The notes under the pieces are model-generated. The model worked only from the letters and a program-made list of their open reading frames with translations, had not been told where the DNA came from and searched no databases. A program made the position numbers and the translations under genes. DNA of 64,000 bases from JAPSGM01 sp963777045 (GTDB taxonomy: Bacteria > Chloroflexota > Limnocylindria > QHBO01): positions 186,001 through 250,000 of the forward strand of contig CAVZPD010000010.1 in NCBI GenBank assembly GCA_963777045.1, written 5' to 3'. This document shows positions 36,377 to 44,695 of the stretch, in pieces (positions within the stretch are counted from its first letter, which is position 1; each line of letters begins with the position of its first letter).

Positions 36377-36735
36377 CGGCGGTCGTCGACACGTCGGTGG
36401 TCCTCGCCTGGCTCCAGGACGAGCCGGGCGCGGACGCGGCGGAGCCGATGCTGATGGACGGCGTCATCGGCGCGGCCAACTGGTCGGAGGTGATCCAGAA
36501 GGCCCGCCAGCACGGCGCCAATGCAGAGCTGGTCGGCCGGCTGCTGACCTCATTCGGGCTCCGGGTCGCCGACGTCACCCGCGCCGACGGAGAGGTCGCG
36601 GCTTCACTGTTCGACCGCGCCCGCCCCTTGAGCCTGGCCGGCCGCCTGCGCCTGGCGCTCGGTCAACGCCTTCAACTGTCGGTCGCCACGGCCGATCGCG
36701 CATGGCTCGGCGTCGGCCCGGCTCGAGGCGGGTGA
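36373..36735 (+). CDS. vapC: PIN-domain toxin (VapC family), probably inactive
   Basis: A 120-residue PIN-domain ribonuclease. Family residues seen are the first aspartate in TAVVDTSVVLAWL, the glutamate in AANWSEVIQKA, and the last aspartate in VATADRAW. The third acidic residue, normally in SLADRL, is glycine here (PLSLAGRLRLALG). The four-carboxylate magnesium site is therefore incomplete and RNase activity is doubtful. It is translationally coupled to a degraded antitoxin and lies inside the paired ECF region. It could be a decaying toxin-antitoxin system or a sequence with local errors. Confidence 0.75.
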   Translation: MTAVVDTSVVLAWLQDEPGADAAEPMLMDGVIGAANWSEVIQKARQHGANAELVGRLLTSFGLRVADVTRADGEVAASLFDRARPLSLAGRLRLALGQRLQLSVATADRAWLGVGPARGG

Positions 36736-36748
36736 TTCACCCGGCGCG

Positions 36749-37897
36749 CTATTCGGGCGGGAACGGCAGCGCAGTGGTCGCTGCCTCGACCCCACCGGTG
36801 GGAGTGATCCTGACCGGAACGGAAGGCCGGTGCCCGCGGCGCGGTCGGTGATGAAGACGACATAGCCCTGGTCGCGCATCCGATGGGCGCCGCCGGACCC
36901 AGGGCACGTAGAGGGATGCCGTAGTGGAACTCCACCGCCTCGATCGTCGGAATGGATGCCGGCAGGACCCGCCTGGCTGCCGAAACCGCCCGTCGCAGCT
37001 GAGTGCCGGGCCGGGTTAGACAGCGGAGGTCCGCGCTCGGCGGCTCGGCATCGCAGGGCGGGCTGGAGGGCATGGGAACCGGCGATCCGATCACGAGGTA
37101 GGGTCCGCAATCCGCGGTGGGACCGCAATCCCCCACTACCACCACCGAGTCGCCGACGGCCGCGGCAGAGCGCCCGACGCCAGGATCGATGGGAACCGCG
37201 GTCGAGCTGCCGAGCGGCAGGAACCAGGCACTGGCGGCGGACGCGCCCGGTTTCATGGGATCGGCGGTGATGAGGCTGCCGAGTGACGTCCCCTCGATCG
37301 AGACCGGCGAGATCTGGTCAACACCGGGCGGAAGCGGCAGGTGGATCGGCTCCTCCGTCCAGTGCGTGCCATCGGGCGAGGTGAGCAGCACCCGGTCGCC
37401 GGTCCGCTCCGGCTGCAGTATCGACCCGGGACGGCGTGGCCTGTGCCAAGGCTGAAACGGTGGCCGATGTGCTTGTGCCTGCTGGTTCTCTCGGTCGAGG
37501 ATGCTCTGCGCCATGGCCGACGGGGACCAGGTCGCACCTTCGTCGTCGGAGTACCAGACCAGTGGACGTCCGTCGGCGGATCCCGTCACGACGAGCCGAT
37601 CGCCCACGGCGGTCACGAAACGGAGGCTGGCACCTTCGTCGGGGAAGGGGATGCTGCGCCGAGGCGAGCCCGGGTTGCGCAGTGGCGGCTGGTGCGCCCT
37701 GCTGGCTCTCCCGGTCGAAGAACGAGGCCATCGAGAGGCCTGCGAAAACGCCGAGCACGGCAACCACCGCGAAGGCAGACGGCGAGGATCGGCCGGCGAG
37801 CCGGTACGTGGCCGGGTTCGAGCGAGGGAGGGCCTGCGCCCGGTGCGGCGGCCTCGAGGGAGCGCAGCTCTTCGGTCAGCCGATCGTCGTCGTCCAT
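36749..37897 (-). pseudogene. Frameshifted membrane-anchored W-x-S-x-DG repeat protein, partner of ECF sigma factor B
   Basis: MDDDDRLTEELRSLEAAAPG starts one base inside the sigma stop (TGATG). Across frames the gene encodes a transmembrane helix (FAVVAVLGVFAGLSMASFF), then FPDEGASLRFVTAVGDRLVV, LVWYSDDEGATWS, LLTSPDGTHWTEEPI, DSVVVVGDCGPTADCGP and the ending ITPTGGVEAATTALPFPPE. Its layout equals that of the gene at 34249-35638: N-terminal cytosolic segment, one helix, propeller-like repeats. At least three indels disrupt it. It is inferred to be an anti-sigma or signal receptor of sigma factor B. Confidence 0.7.
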
Positions 37898-38367
37898 CAA
37901 GTCGACCCTTCCTCGAGCGAGTCACGCATCCGCCGCTTTGCCTCAGCCACCCAGGAGGCGACCGTTCCCTCCGGCGCATCGAGCATGCGGCCGATCTCGG
38001 CCTGGGTGTAGCCGTCGACCACGTTGAGCAGCAGCGCGGCCCGCTGCTGCGGCTTCAGCTCACCCAACGCTCGCCACAGGTCGATGCGCTCCGGCATGAC
38101 CCAGTCCGGGTCGTGCCGCTCCCTGCGGAGCCATCGGTCCCAGAGGCGCCTGCGACGCAGGCGGTTGAAGGCGAGGCGGAGGCCGATGGTGTGGAGCCAG
38201 GCGCGGACATCGGTTCCGTCGAACCGATCCCAGGCCTGGAAGGCCCGCAGGTAGGCGTCCTGCGCCACGTCCTTCGCCTCCTCCCCGTCGTGCAGCACCA
38301 GCGTCAGGCGCCGGACCAGTCCGGGGTAGTGCCGATCGACCGCGGTCGCGAAGTCACCACGCTCCAC
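37897..38367 (-). CDS. ECF RNA polymerase sigma factor B (second of a paralogous pair)
   Basis: A 156-residue intact ECF sigma factor: VDRHYPGLVRRLTLVLHDGEEAKDVAQDAYLRAF and DVRAWLHTIGLRLAFNRLR (region 2), LKPQQRAALLLNVVDGYTQAEIGRMLD and PEGTVASWVAEAKRRMRDSL (region 4). The GTG start is supported by GGAGGGA about 10 nt upstream. Its promoter motif (38403-38430) matches that of sigma factor A in sequence and spacing. High similarity between the two sigma genes and their partner genes indicates a tandem duplication of the whole module. Confidence 0.92.
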   Translation of the reverse strand: MERGDFATAVDRHYPGLVRRLTLVLHDGEEAKDVAQDAYLRAFQAWDRFDGTDVRAWLHTIGLRLAFNRLRRRRLWDRWLRRERHDPDWVMPERIDLWRALGELKPQQRAALLLNVVDGYTQAEIGRMLDAPEGTVASWVAEAKRRMRDSLEEGST

Positions 38368-38402
38368 GTGCTCGGCTCCCTCCGATGCCGGTCCCTACCC
38401 CT

Positions 38403-38430
38403 TACAACACCCGGGGCGGGCGGATCCTTG
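38403..38430 (-). promoter_or_regulatory. Probable autoregulated ECF promoter of sigma factor B
   Basis: On the minus strand CAAGGATCCG (38430-38421), 11 nt, then TGTTGTA (38409-38403). This is the same layout as upstream of sigma factor A. The leader to the GTG is about 35 nt and includes a GGAGGGA ribosome-binding site. Confidence 0.65.
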
Positions 38431-38612
38431 GGGAGATGCTACCTGCCGGTCCGGTGGGGCGAGGAGTGACCTGGTTTCGCCCGGTGCAGATGGCAGCCGC
38501 ACGGATTGCGCCAGATGGTCCCGGCACCGCCTCGCTGCGGCTCTCAACCAGCAGGAGGCGGCGGTACGGGCTCGTTCGCTCGTTCGTGCGGCCCTCACCT
38601 GCAGGGGGCGAT

Positions 38613-38658
38613 CCGGGACGCCGGGACCCCGGGACGCGGGACGCCGGCACGCCGGGAT
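38613..38658. repeat. Short imperfect GC repeat between sigma factor B and the HtrA-like gene
   Basis: Several imperfect copies of CCGGGACG/CGCCGGGA-like octamers occur in tandem just past the stop of the protease gene. The surrounding 300-bp gap (38368-38670) otherwise shows only the sigma factor B promoter. It could act as a terminator-like structure for the protease mRNA. Confidence 0.4.
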
Positions 38659-38670
38659 GGTTGCGCGACC

Positions 38671-39756
38671 TCAGCCCGATACGGGGAGGTCGCCCAGGGT
38701 GATGTCGAGCTGCCGCTCGTTCCCGTCGCGCATGATGGTGATGGAGACCTGATCGCCCGGGCTGTGCTCGCGCAGGGCGCCAAGCAGGTCCTCGACGGTG
38801 TTCAGCTCGGTCCCGTCGAGCGCGGTGATGATGTCGCCCGGCTGCAGCCCGGCGTCATCGGCCGGACCGCCCTGCTCGACCGAGATCACCGCCACGCCGT
38901 GATCGGCCTGCGTGCCGAGCTGCTGGGCCAGCTGTTGCGTCAGGGTCGCAGGTCGGATGCCGATGTAGGCGTGCTCGACCGTCCCGGAGTCGAGCAGCTG
39001 CTGGACGACGTTCGTCACCGTCGTTGCCGGGATGGCGAAGCCGATGGCCACGGCACCCTGCTGCGAGTTCGGCGGGATGTAGGCCACGTTGATCCCCATC
39101 ACCGTGCCGTCGCCGCCCACCAGAGCGCCACCGGAGTTGCCCGGCGAGATGGCGGCATCGGTCTGGATCAGGTCGACCAGCGCGGCCGACTGTTGCGCCG
39201 AGCCCGGAATGGACCGATGCAGCCCGGAGATGATGCCCTGTGTCACGGAGTTCTCGAAGCCGATGGGATTGCCCATGGCCAATGCCAGCTGACCGACCTG
39301 TGGAAGCGAGTCGCTGAAGGTGGCCGTGGGCAGGTTGTCGCGGTCCGCCTGCATGACCGCCAGGTCGGTGCGGGGATCGGTGGCAATGACGCTCGCGTCG
39401 ACGCGCTGGCCATCGGCGAAGGCCACCTGGAACTGGCTGGCGCCATTCACGACGTGGTTGTTCGTCACGATCTTCCCGTCGGATGACCAGATCACGCCGC
39501 TGCCCTCACCGCCATCGGCCCGGAGGATGGAGACGACCGATGGCTCGACCTCGGCCACCAGGTCCGGCAGGTTGCCGAAGGTGAGGCCGCCGTCCTGCGT
39601 GGGCGCGCTGGCGGCTGCGCTCGGGTTGGCGCTGCCGTTGCCCGCAGCCGAGGCGGCAGGCGACGTCGTCTCGCTCGTGCTGCACGAGGCGAGGAAGAGC
39701 ACCGCGGCCGCGGCCAGGATGGCGAAGGTTCGATTCCGGGGGAGGTGGCGTTCCAT
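38671..39756 (-). CDS. HtrA/DegP-like serine protease, lipoprotein-anchored, with PDZ domain
   Basis: A 361-residue envelope quality-control protease. A lipobox (AVLFLASC near residue 25) and a Ser/Ala-rich linker precede the trypsin-like domain. The catalytic triad is His in VTNNHVV, Asp in RTDLAVM and Ser in SPGNSGGAL. A single PDZ domain follows (YIGIRP ... GVAVISVEQGGPADDAGLQPGDIITALDG). ATG 39756 (MERHLPRNRTF) is the start that gives a proper signal peptide; the open frame further upstream is not used. It probably degrades misfolded surface proteins. Confidence 0.93.
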   Translation of the reverse strand: MERHLPRNRTFAILAAAAVLFLASCSTSETTSPAASAAGNGSANPSAAASAPTQDGGLTFGNLPDLVAEVEPSVVSILRADGGEGSGVIWSSDGKIVTNNHVVNGASQFQVAFADGQRVDASVIATDPRTDLAVMQADRDNLPTATFSDSLPQVGQLALAMGNPIGFENSVTQGIISGLHRSIPGSAQQSAALVDLIQTDAAISPGNSGGALVGGDGTVMGINVAYIPPNSQQGAVAIGFAIPATTVTNVVQQLLDSGTVEHAYIGIRPATLTQQLAQQLGTQADHGVAVISVEQGGPADDAGLQPGDIITALDGTELNTVEDLLGALREHSPGDQVSITIMRDGNERQLDITLGDLPVSG

Positions 39757-39808
39757 GGCGGACTGCTCTGCAGCCGGAATGCCATAAGCAGCCTCGTGCG
39801 GGAGGTCG

Positions 39809-40534
39809 CTAGCTCGTCGTGCTGAGCAGGAACGCGATGGCGAAGCCGAGCACCGTCGCGAGCCCCGCCTGGTCGCCACCACCGGAGAACGCCTCCGGCA
39901 TCATGGAGTCGGCGAGCATGGCGAGGATCGCACCGGCGGCGAAGGCCTGGATGACGGCGACCGCGGCCGAGCCGCCCAGCGCCCCCAGACCGGCGTAGCC
40001 CAGGGCCGCGGCTGCGCTCGCGACGAGGACCACCACGACCCACACCCCGAGGATCCAGGCCGGCGACCGGCCCTCATCCCGGAGATCGGCGGCGGCTCCC
40101 ATGCCTTCGGGCAGGTTGGAGAGCGCGACGGCCACTAGGAACGAGATGCCGATGCCGCCTCCGCCCAGGAGCGTCGATCCGAGAACGACCGACTCGGGGA
40201 CACCGTCCAGCAGCGCCCCGAGGACCATGGCGATGCCGCTCTTCTGCTCGCCGCCGGAGCCGCCGCCCTGGTTCCCGGTGATCCGCTGGAGCAGCCGGTC
40301 GCCGACGTAGAAGACGACGGCGCCGGCGGCCAGGCCCACGGCGACAGCCGCCGTCCCGCCGCGATCGAAGGCCTCCGCGGTCAGGTCGAAGGCCAGGGCA
40401 CTGATCAGCGCCCCGGCGCCGAAGCCCATGACCAGTGCGATCAGCCGCCGCGGCACCTGCACCAGCAGCGCGAGGCCGGCACCCAGGACCAGCGTGCCTT
40501 CGGCCGCGAGGGCCCACAGGGCTGCTTCGAGCAT
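39809..40534 (-). CDS. ZIP-family-like metal transporter (integral membrane)
   Basis: A 241-residue protein with about seven or eight membrane helices. ZIP-type features are LIALVMGFGAGALISALAFDLT in the N-terminal half, a glycine-rich cytoplasmic loop (GNQGGGSGGEQ), ALLDGVPESVVLG and VALSNLPEGMGAA helices carrying the metal-binding polar residues, and FAAGAILAMLADSMMPEAF. It probably moves zinc or another divalent metal across the plasma membrane. The start at 40534 overlaps the preceding gene's stop by one base (TGATG), so the two are co-translated. Confidence 0.85.
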   Translation of the reverse strand: MLEAALWALAAEGTLVLGAGLALLVQVPRRLIALVMGFGAGALISALAFDLTAEAFDRGGTAAVAVGLAAGAVVFYVGDRLLQRITGNQGGGSGGEQKSGIAMVLGALLDGVPESVVLGSTLLGGGGIGISFLVAVALSNLPEGMGAAADLRDEGRSPAWILGVWVVVVLVASAAAALGYAGLGALGGSAAVAVIQAFAAGAILAMLADSMMPEAFSGGGDQAGLATVLGFAIAFLLSTTS

Positions 40535-41274
40535 CAGTCGTCGCCGAACGGGTTCGGCCGCTTCGGCCTCTCGGGGAGGCGGAAAAGGTCGTCCTCGCTC
40601 GGTCCCTTCGGCAGCGGCAGGGGCCACTCGTCGCCTTCGTCCGCTGGTCCGGAGCGGGCAAGCAGGTCGCCCCAGTCGACGTCGCCGGCCGCCTCACCCA
40701 GCTCGCGACGGTAGACGGGGTAGCGTTCGTCACCGGCAACCTGCGTGAAGCCGCCCGCCTGGTAGAGGCTGGCGGGTCCGGCGGACGGGATCCACGGCTC
40801 CGGAACGCCCTCGGGGTACGCCTCCACGGCGCCGATGCCGCGGCGATCGAGCTCGCTGCAGACCGCCTCGAGCAGGGCGCTGGCAGTCGCGTCGCGGCCG
40901 TCCACCGTTGCCACGACCTGCAGGCAGGTGATGACCCACGGCGCGGTTGCGTCGGCCAGCTCCGGGTAGCGGTCGCGGATGACCTGGGCGCGCGGGTAGG
41001 CCGAGACCGGGCCGAACTGGGCCCACCCGACGGCGACGCGGTCGCCGTCGGCATCGGTCTCGTAGGCGAGCATGCCGTAGGCACCGGCCAGGCGCTCGCC
41101 GGCCAGCAGGCGCGCCAGCTTCAGGTCCCGTGCCGACTTGGTTTCCTCGGCGTCGCGGGAACCGTCGAGCCGCTCCCAGTAGTCGCAGGTCTGGCATCGC
41201 GCCGCCGGTCGCGCCGGTGGCGGGATGTCCTCGAAGTGGCCCGCGTCGACGACGGCGAACGAGAGATCAGGCAT
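40534..41274 (-). CDS. GNAT-like acetyltransferase domain protein
   Basis: A 246-residue soluble protein. A short Cys pair (ARCQTCDYWE) near residue 27 is followed by a GNAT-like fold: AGAYGMLAYETDADGDRVAVGWAQFGP, the strand-loop PWVITCLQVVATVDGRDATASALLEAVCSELDRRG, and an ASLYQAGGF motif common to acetyltransferases. The usual acetyl-CoA loop (Q-x-x-G-x-G/A) appears as DGRDATA, so activity is uncertain. The ATG lies within the end of hutH (8-nt overlap), placing it in a hutH-GNAT-ZIP operon. Confidence 0.7.
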   Translation of the reverse strand: MPDLSFAVVDAGHFEDIPPPARPAARCQTCDYWERLDGSRDAEETKSARDLKLARLLAGERLAGAYGMLAYETDADGDRVAVGWAQFGPVSAYPRAQVIRDRYPELADATAPWVITCLQVVATVDGRDATASALLEAVCSELDRRGIGAVEAYPEGVPEPWIPSAGPASLYQAGGFTQVAGDERYPVYRRELGEAAGDVDWGDLLARSGPADEGDEWPLPLPKGPSEDDLFRLPERPKRPNPFGDD

Positions 41275-42772
41275 CGATCGCGAGCTCGCCGCGCGCGAGC
41301 AGCTCGGCGGCGGCAGCGATATCGGGCGATGGCGGCCGATCCTCGCCGAGGTGGGGGACGCGAGAACGCACGACGGCGTGCGCGCGGGCGACGCCGGCGC
41401 CGGGTCGCATCGGTGCTCGGTGGTCGAGGCCCTGCGCGGCGCAGAGCGCCTCGATGGCCAGCACCGTCCGCGCTCGCTCCACGGCGTCGCGCAGGTGGAG
41501 CGCCGACGTGGCACCCATGGAGACGTGGTCCTCCTGGTTGGCGCTGGTCGGGATGGTGTCCACGCTGGCCGGGTGGGCCAGGACCTGGAGCTCGTTGACG
41601 AGTGCCGCGGCGGCGTACTGGGCGATCATCAGCCCGGAGCGCAGCCCGGGCGCATCGGTCAGGAAGGGCGGGAGCCCGGAGAGGTGGCCGTCCACCAGTC
41701 GCGCCGAGCGACGCTCGGAGATGGAGGCGAGCTCGATCACCGCCATCTTGGCGTAGTCGGCGGCCAGTGCCAGGGGCTCGCCGTGGAAGTTGCCGCCGGA
41801 GATGACGCGGCCGTCGGGGAAGACGAGCGGGTTGTCGGTCGCGGCGTTCATCTCGATCGCCAGCGAACGCGCCAGCTGCTCGAGCGCATCGCGGACCGCG
41901 CCGTGGACCTGCGGGATGCAACGCAGGGAGTAGGGATCCTGCAGCCGGTGCGGGCTATCGGCGTGCGAGGCCCCGATCTCCGATCCTGCCAGCAGTGCAC
42001 GCAGGTGGGCGGCGACCACGACCTGCCCGGGGTGAGGGCGTGCCTCGATCAGTGAGGGGTCGAATGCGGCGGCGGTGCCCAGCATCGCCTCGAGGCTCAT
42101 CGCACCGATGACGTCGGCCGAGACGGCCAGCATCTGCGCGTCGTGCAGTGCCAGCGCGGAGAGCGCTGCCATGAGCTGCGTGCCGTTGAGGAGGGCGAGT
42201 CCCTCCTTTGCCTGCAGCTCGAGCGGCTCGAGCCCGGCACGTCGCAGCGTCTCGCCACCGGCTCCCGGGCCTGCATCGTCGAGCCACGCCTCGCCCTCGC
42301 CGATGACGACCAGCGCCAGGTGCGCGAGCGGCGCGAGGTCGCCCGACGCACCGACCGAGCCGCGCGACGGGATGACCGGGTGGACCTCGGCGTTCAGCAT
42401 GCCGCACAGCAGCTCGACCAGCTGCGGCCGGACGCCGGAGAGGCCGATGGCAAGGGCGTTGGCACGCAGGAGGAGCATCGCCCGGACGACGTCGCGCGGC
42501 AGCGGCTCGCCGACGCCCGCTGCGTGGGAGCGGACCAGGTTGCGCTGCAGCTCGGCACTCTGCTCCGGCTCGATCCGGACGTTGGCCAGGTCACCGAAGC
42601 CGGTGGTGATCCCATACGCCGTCCGGCCCTCGGCGACGAGACGTTCCACCACTTCACGTGAGGCGCGCATGCGGACCGCGGCATCGGGCGAGAGGCGCAC
42701 TTCGTCGCCCTCGCGGGCGACCGCGATCACGTCGGCGACGGTCAGGTGATGGCCCGTGAGCTCGACTGGCAC
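41267..42772 (-). CDS. hutH: Histidine ammonia-lyase
   Basis: A 501-residue enzyme that deaminates L-histidine to urocanate, the first step of histidine catabolism. The MIO prosthetic group forms from Ala-Ser-Gly in SRGSVGASGDLAPLAHL near residue 143. Other blocks are GITTGFGDLANV, NGTQLMAALSALALHDA, CIPQVHGAVRDALEQL, ATDNPLVFP-DGRVISGGNFHG and TSANQEDHVSMG. The GTG start lies 6 nt after TAGTAT (42784-42779 on the minus strand), so the mRNA is probably leaderless. The promoter overlaps that of the divergent PAP2 gene. Confidence 0.96.
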   Translation of the reverse strand: MPVELTGHHLTVADVIAVAREGDEVRLSPDAAVRMRASREVVERLVAEGRTAYGITTGFGDLANVRIEPEQSAELQRNLVRSHAAGVGEPLPRDVVRAMLLLRANALAIGLSGVRPQLVELLCGMLNAEVHPVIPSRGSVGASGDLAPLAHLALVVIGEGEAWLDDAGPGAGGETLRRAGLEPLELQAKEGLALLNGTQLMAALSALALHDAQMLAVSADVIGAMSLEAMLGTAAAFDPSLIEARPHPGQVVVAAHLRALLAGSEIGASHADSPHRLQDPYSLRCIPQVHGAVRDALEQLARSLAIEMNAATDNPLVFPDGRVISGGNFHGEPLALAADYAKMAVIELASISERRSARLVDGHLSGLPPFLTDAPGLRSGLMIAQYAAAALVNELQVLAHPASVDTIPTSANQEDHVSMGATSALHLRDAVERARTVLAIEALCAAQGLDHRAPMRPGAGVARAHAVVRSRVPHLGEDRPPSPDIAAAAELLARGELAIDA

Positions 42773-42777
42773 GACCC

Positions 42778-42784
42778 TATACTA
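42778..42784. promoter_or_regulatory. Overlapping divergent -10 elements of hutH and the PAP2 gene
   Basis: TATACT (42778-42783, plus strand) lies 6 nt before the PAP2 GTG. TAGTAT (42784-42779, minus strand) lies 6 nt before the hutH GTG. The two -10 elements share five bases, so polymerase can occupy only one at a time. Confidence 0.6.
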
Positions 42785-42789
42785 CGAAC

Positions 42790-43617
42790 GTGCGACGACT
42801 GCCGGACCCCACGAGCCGCCTGCTCGTGGACGCGGACGGCAGGAACCGCCTCGGCGGCGCTGTTCCGAGCCCGTCCGCCGCCTTCCTCCTGACGCTCATC
42901 ATCCTGCCGATCCTCTTCTGGCTGGTCACGCTGAAACGGACCACGCAATACACCGTGCCGGAGGAGTGGCTGATGCAGATGGTGGTGCCCCATGTCCGCC
43001 CCTGGGTCGTCGAGCACCTTCCGCTGCTCGACCAGCTGATCGTGGGCGTGAGCGGGCTCGGGTCGGGCTGGTTCGTTGCGATCGGCTTCGCCCTCCTCGG
43101 CCTGCTTGCGCTTGCCAAGCGGCGGTCCGACCTGGCCCTGGCGCTCGCCGCCGGGACGTTGGCCTTCCCCGTCGAATGGGCGTTGAAGTTCTTCACCGCC
43201 ATCCCCGCCATCAGCCTGGCCGACCTGTGGAGTGCGATGCTCAACGTCAACGGCATCGGCCTCGACGACATCGCCGACTTCCCTGCGGGACACGCACTGA
43301 GGGCAACCGTGCTCTATGGTCTCGCCGCATTCTGCATCGCGCGGCTTGCACCGAACAGACGACAGGGAATGACCGCCTACGTCATCGCGCTCGCGATCAT
43401 CGCCGCGATCAGCGCCACCCGGATCTACCTTGCCGCCCACTATCCGATCGACGTGCTGGGCGGCTGGATGGCCGGAGCGGCGATCGTCTCGATCATCGTC
43501 GCCGTCCACGTCCTGGGGGTCGACGAGCGGCTGCGCCTGGCCCAGGCACGGATCGCCCCCGCGGAGGATGGCGCTCGGCGGGTAGCCGTCCCCCTGCATC
43601 GGCCGGAAGATCGCTGA
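42790..43617 (+). CDS. PAP2-family membrane phosphatase
   Basis: A 275-residue integral membrane phosphatase. About six hydrophobic helices frame the acid-phosphatase signature: WALKFFTA (lysine motif), FPAGHALRATVLYGLAAF (P-x-GH motif) and SATRIYLAAHYPIDVLGGW (R-x5-H-x3-D motif). The substrate is probably a lipid phosphate such as undecaprenyl pyrophosphate or phosphatidic acid, by family. The GTG is 6 nt from a TATACT -10 element (leaderless). The DedA gene follows 3 nt after its stop, so a joint role in lipid carrier recycling is plausible. Confidence 0.9.
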   Translation: MRRLPDPTSRLLVDADGRNRLGGAVPSPSAAFLLTLIILPILFWLVTLKRTTQYTVPEEWLMQMVVPHVRPWVVEHLPLLDQLIVGVSGLGSGWFVAIGFALLGLLALAKRRSDLALALAAGTLAFPVEWALKFFTAIPAISLADLWSAMLNVNGIGLDDIADFPAGHALRATVLYGLAAFCIARLAPNRRQGMTAYVIALAIIAAISATRIYLAAHYPIDVLGGWMAGAAIVSIIVAVHVLGVDERLRLAQARIAPAEDGARRVAVPLHRPEDR

Positions 43618-43620
43618 CCG

Positions 43621-44289
43621 GTGCTCGAGTTCATCTACGACACCATCATTCCGTTCTTCCTGGAGCTGTACGACGCGGTCGGCTACGTCGGGGTGGCGAT
43701 CGCCATCGGCCTGGAGACGTTCGTCCCCATCATCCCGTCCGAGGTCATCGTGCCCATGGCGGGCTGGAAGGTCAGCCAGTCGGCAGCGGATCCGAGCGTC
43801 CTCGAGCCGCTGACCAACGCGCCCTGGAGCTGGTTGGCCGTGCTGCTGGTGGCCACCGCCGGCGCCGTGCTCGGCTCGCTGGCCGGCTACCTGATCGGCG
43901 CCTGGGGTGGACGCCCCCTCCTGGACCGCTGGGGGCGCTACGTCCACATCAACCCCGAGGACCTCGATCGCGCGGACGAGTGGTTTCGCCGCTACGGTGA
44001 TTGGGCGGTCTTCCTCGCCCGTCTCGTCCCGCTGCTGCGCGCCCTGATCAACTATCCAGCTGGCGTGGCGCGCATGCCGCTCGGTCGCTTCATCGTCTTC
44101 AGCACCCTCGGCTCGCTGCCCTGGAACGCGGCACTGCTGCTGGCGGGCTACCTGTTGGGTGAGAACTACGAGCGGCTGTACGAGGCGGTCCGGCCCTACG
44201 AGTACGTGATCTACGCCGTCGTGCTGATTGGCCTCGTATACGTCCTCTACCGGTGGCTGAGCGGTCGAGGCGACGCCACGCCAGCCTGA
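43621..44289 (+). CDS. DedA-family membrane protein
   Basis: A 222-residue DedA/SNARE-associated-fold membrane protein. Family marks are LETFVPIIPSEVIVPMAGW in the first re-entrant region, GYLIGAWGGRPLLDRWGR, DEWFRRYGDWAVFLARLVPLLRALINYPAGVARMP with the conserved F/Y-x-R-x-x-P-x-x-R pattern, and SLPWNAALLLAGYLLG. DedA proteins move lipids such as the undecaprenyl-phosphate carrier. The GTG start lies 3 nt behind the PAP2 stop, so the two form an operon. Confidence 0.93.
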   Translation: MLEFIYDTIIPFFLELYDAVGYVGVAIAIGLETFVPIIPSEVIVPMAGWKVSQSAADPSVLEPLTNAPWSWLAVLLVATAGAVLGSLAGYLIGAWGGRPLLDRWGRYVHINPEDLDRADEWFRRYGDWAVFLARLVPLLRALINYPAGVARMPLGRFIVFSTLGSLPWNAALLLAGYLLGENYERLYEAVRPYEYVIYAVVLIGLVYVLYRWLSGRGDATPA

Positions 44290-44360
44290 ACCGCCAGGCC
44301 CATCGGGTTGACCGCGCCTGCCACGGGGTGGCACGCTAGCGACAACTGAACGAATCCATC

Positions 44361-44550
44361 GCCTTCGGGGCGGGGTGAAAGTCCCCACCGGCGGTCGGTC
44401 CGCTGCAAGCGGACCAGCCCGCGAACCCCTGGCGGCCGGCGGCACGGAGCAACGCCACCGGACCACCACCAGGGGCCGACCTGGCCCGGCGCGCGCGACG
44501 CGCGACGGCAGACAGGGCCGACGGTCAGAGTCCGGAAGGGAGAAGGCGAC
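44361..44550 (+). promoter_or_regulatory. FMN riboswitch (RFN element)
   Basis: The conserved RFN blocks are present in order: CTTCGGGGCGGGGTGAAAGT and CCCCACCGGCGGT at 44363-44395, AGCCCGCGAACCCC at about 44417-44430, and GGTCAGAGTCCGGAAGGGAG with AAGGCG at 44523-44547. Between the second and last block is a long GC-rich variable arm. FMN binding should switch expression of the ABC transporter that follows; about 145 nt separate the element from the ATPase start, enough for a terminator or a start-site sequestering hairpin. Confidence 0.92.
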
Positions 44551-44695
44551 CGCGACGCGTTCCTCCGACGCATCGTCGACCGTGGCCGGCCCTGCGCGCC
44601 GTTTCGCGGCCGGCGTGTCGACGCCGGCGGACGTGCCCGGCGGCGACGCCCCGGCGGCACTCAATCGCACGGAGGCGCGCGGGACGCGGCAAGGG

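Noticed and set aside
44319..44333. TGCCAC-GGG-GTGGCA hairpin after dedA as a terminator
   Set aside because: The stem has only 6 bp, with no U-tract; too weak to list.
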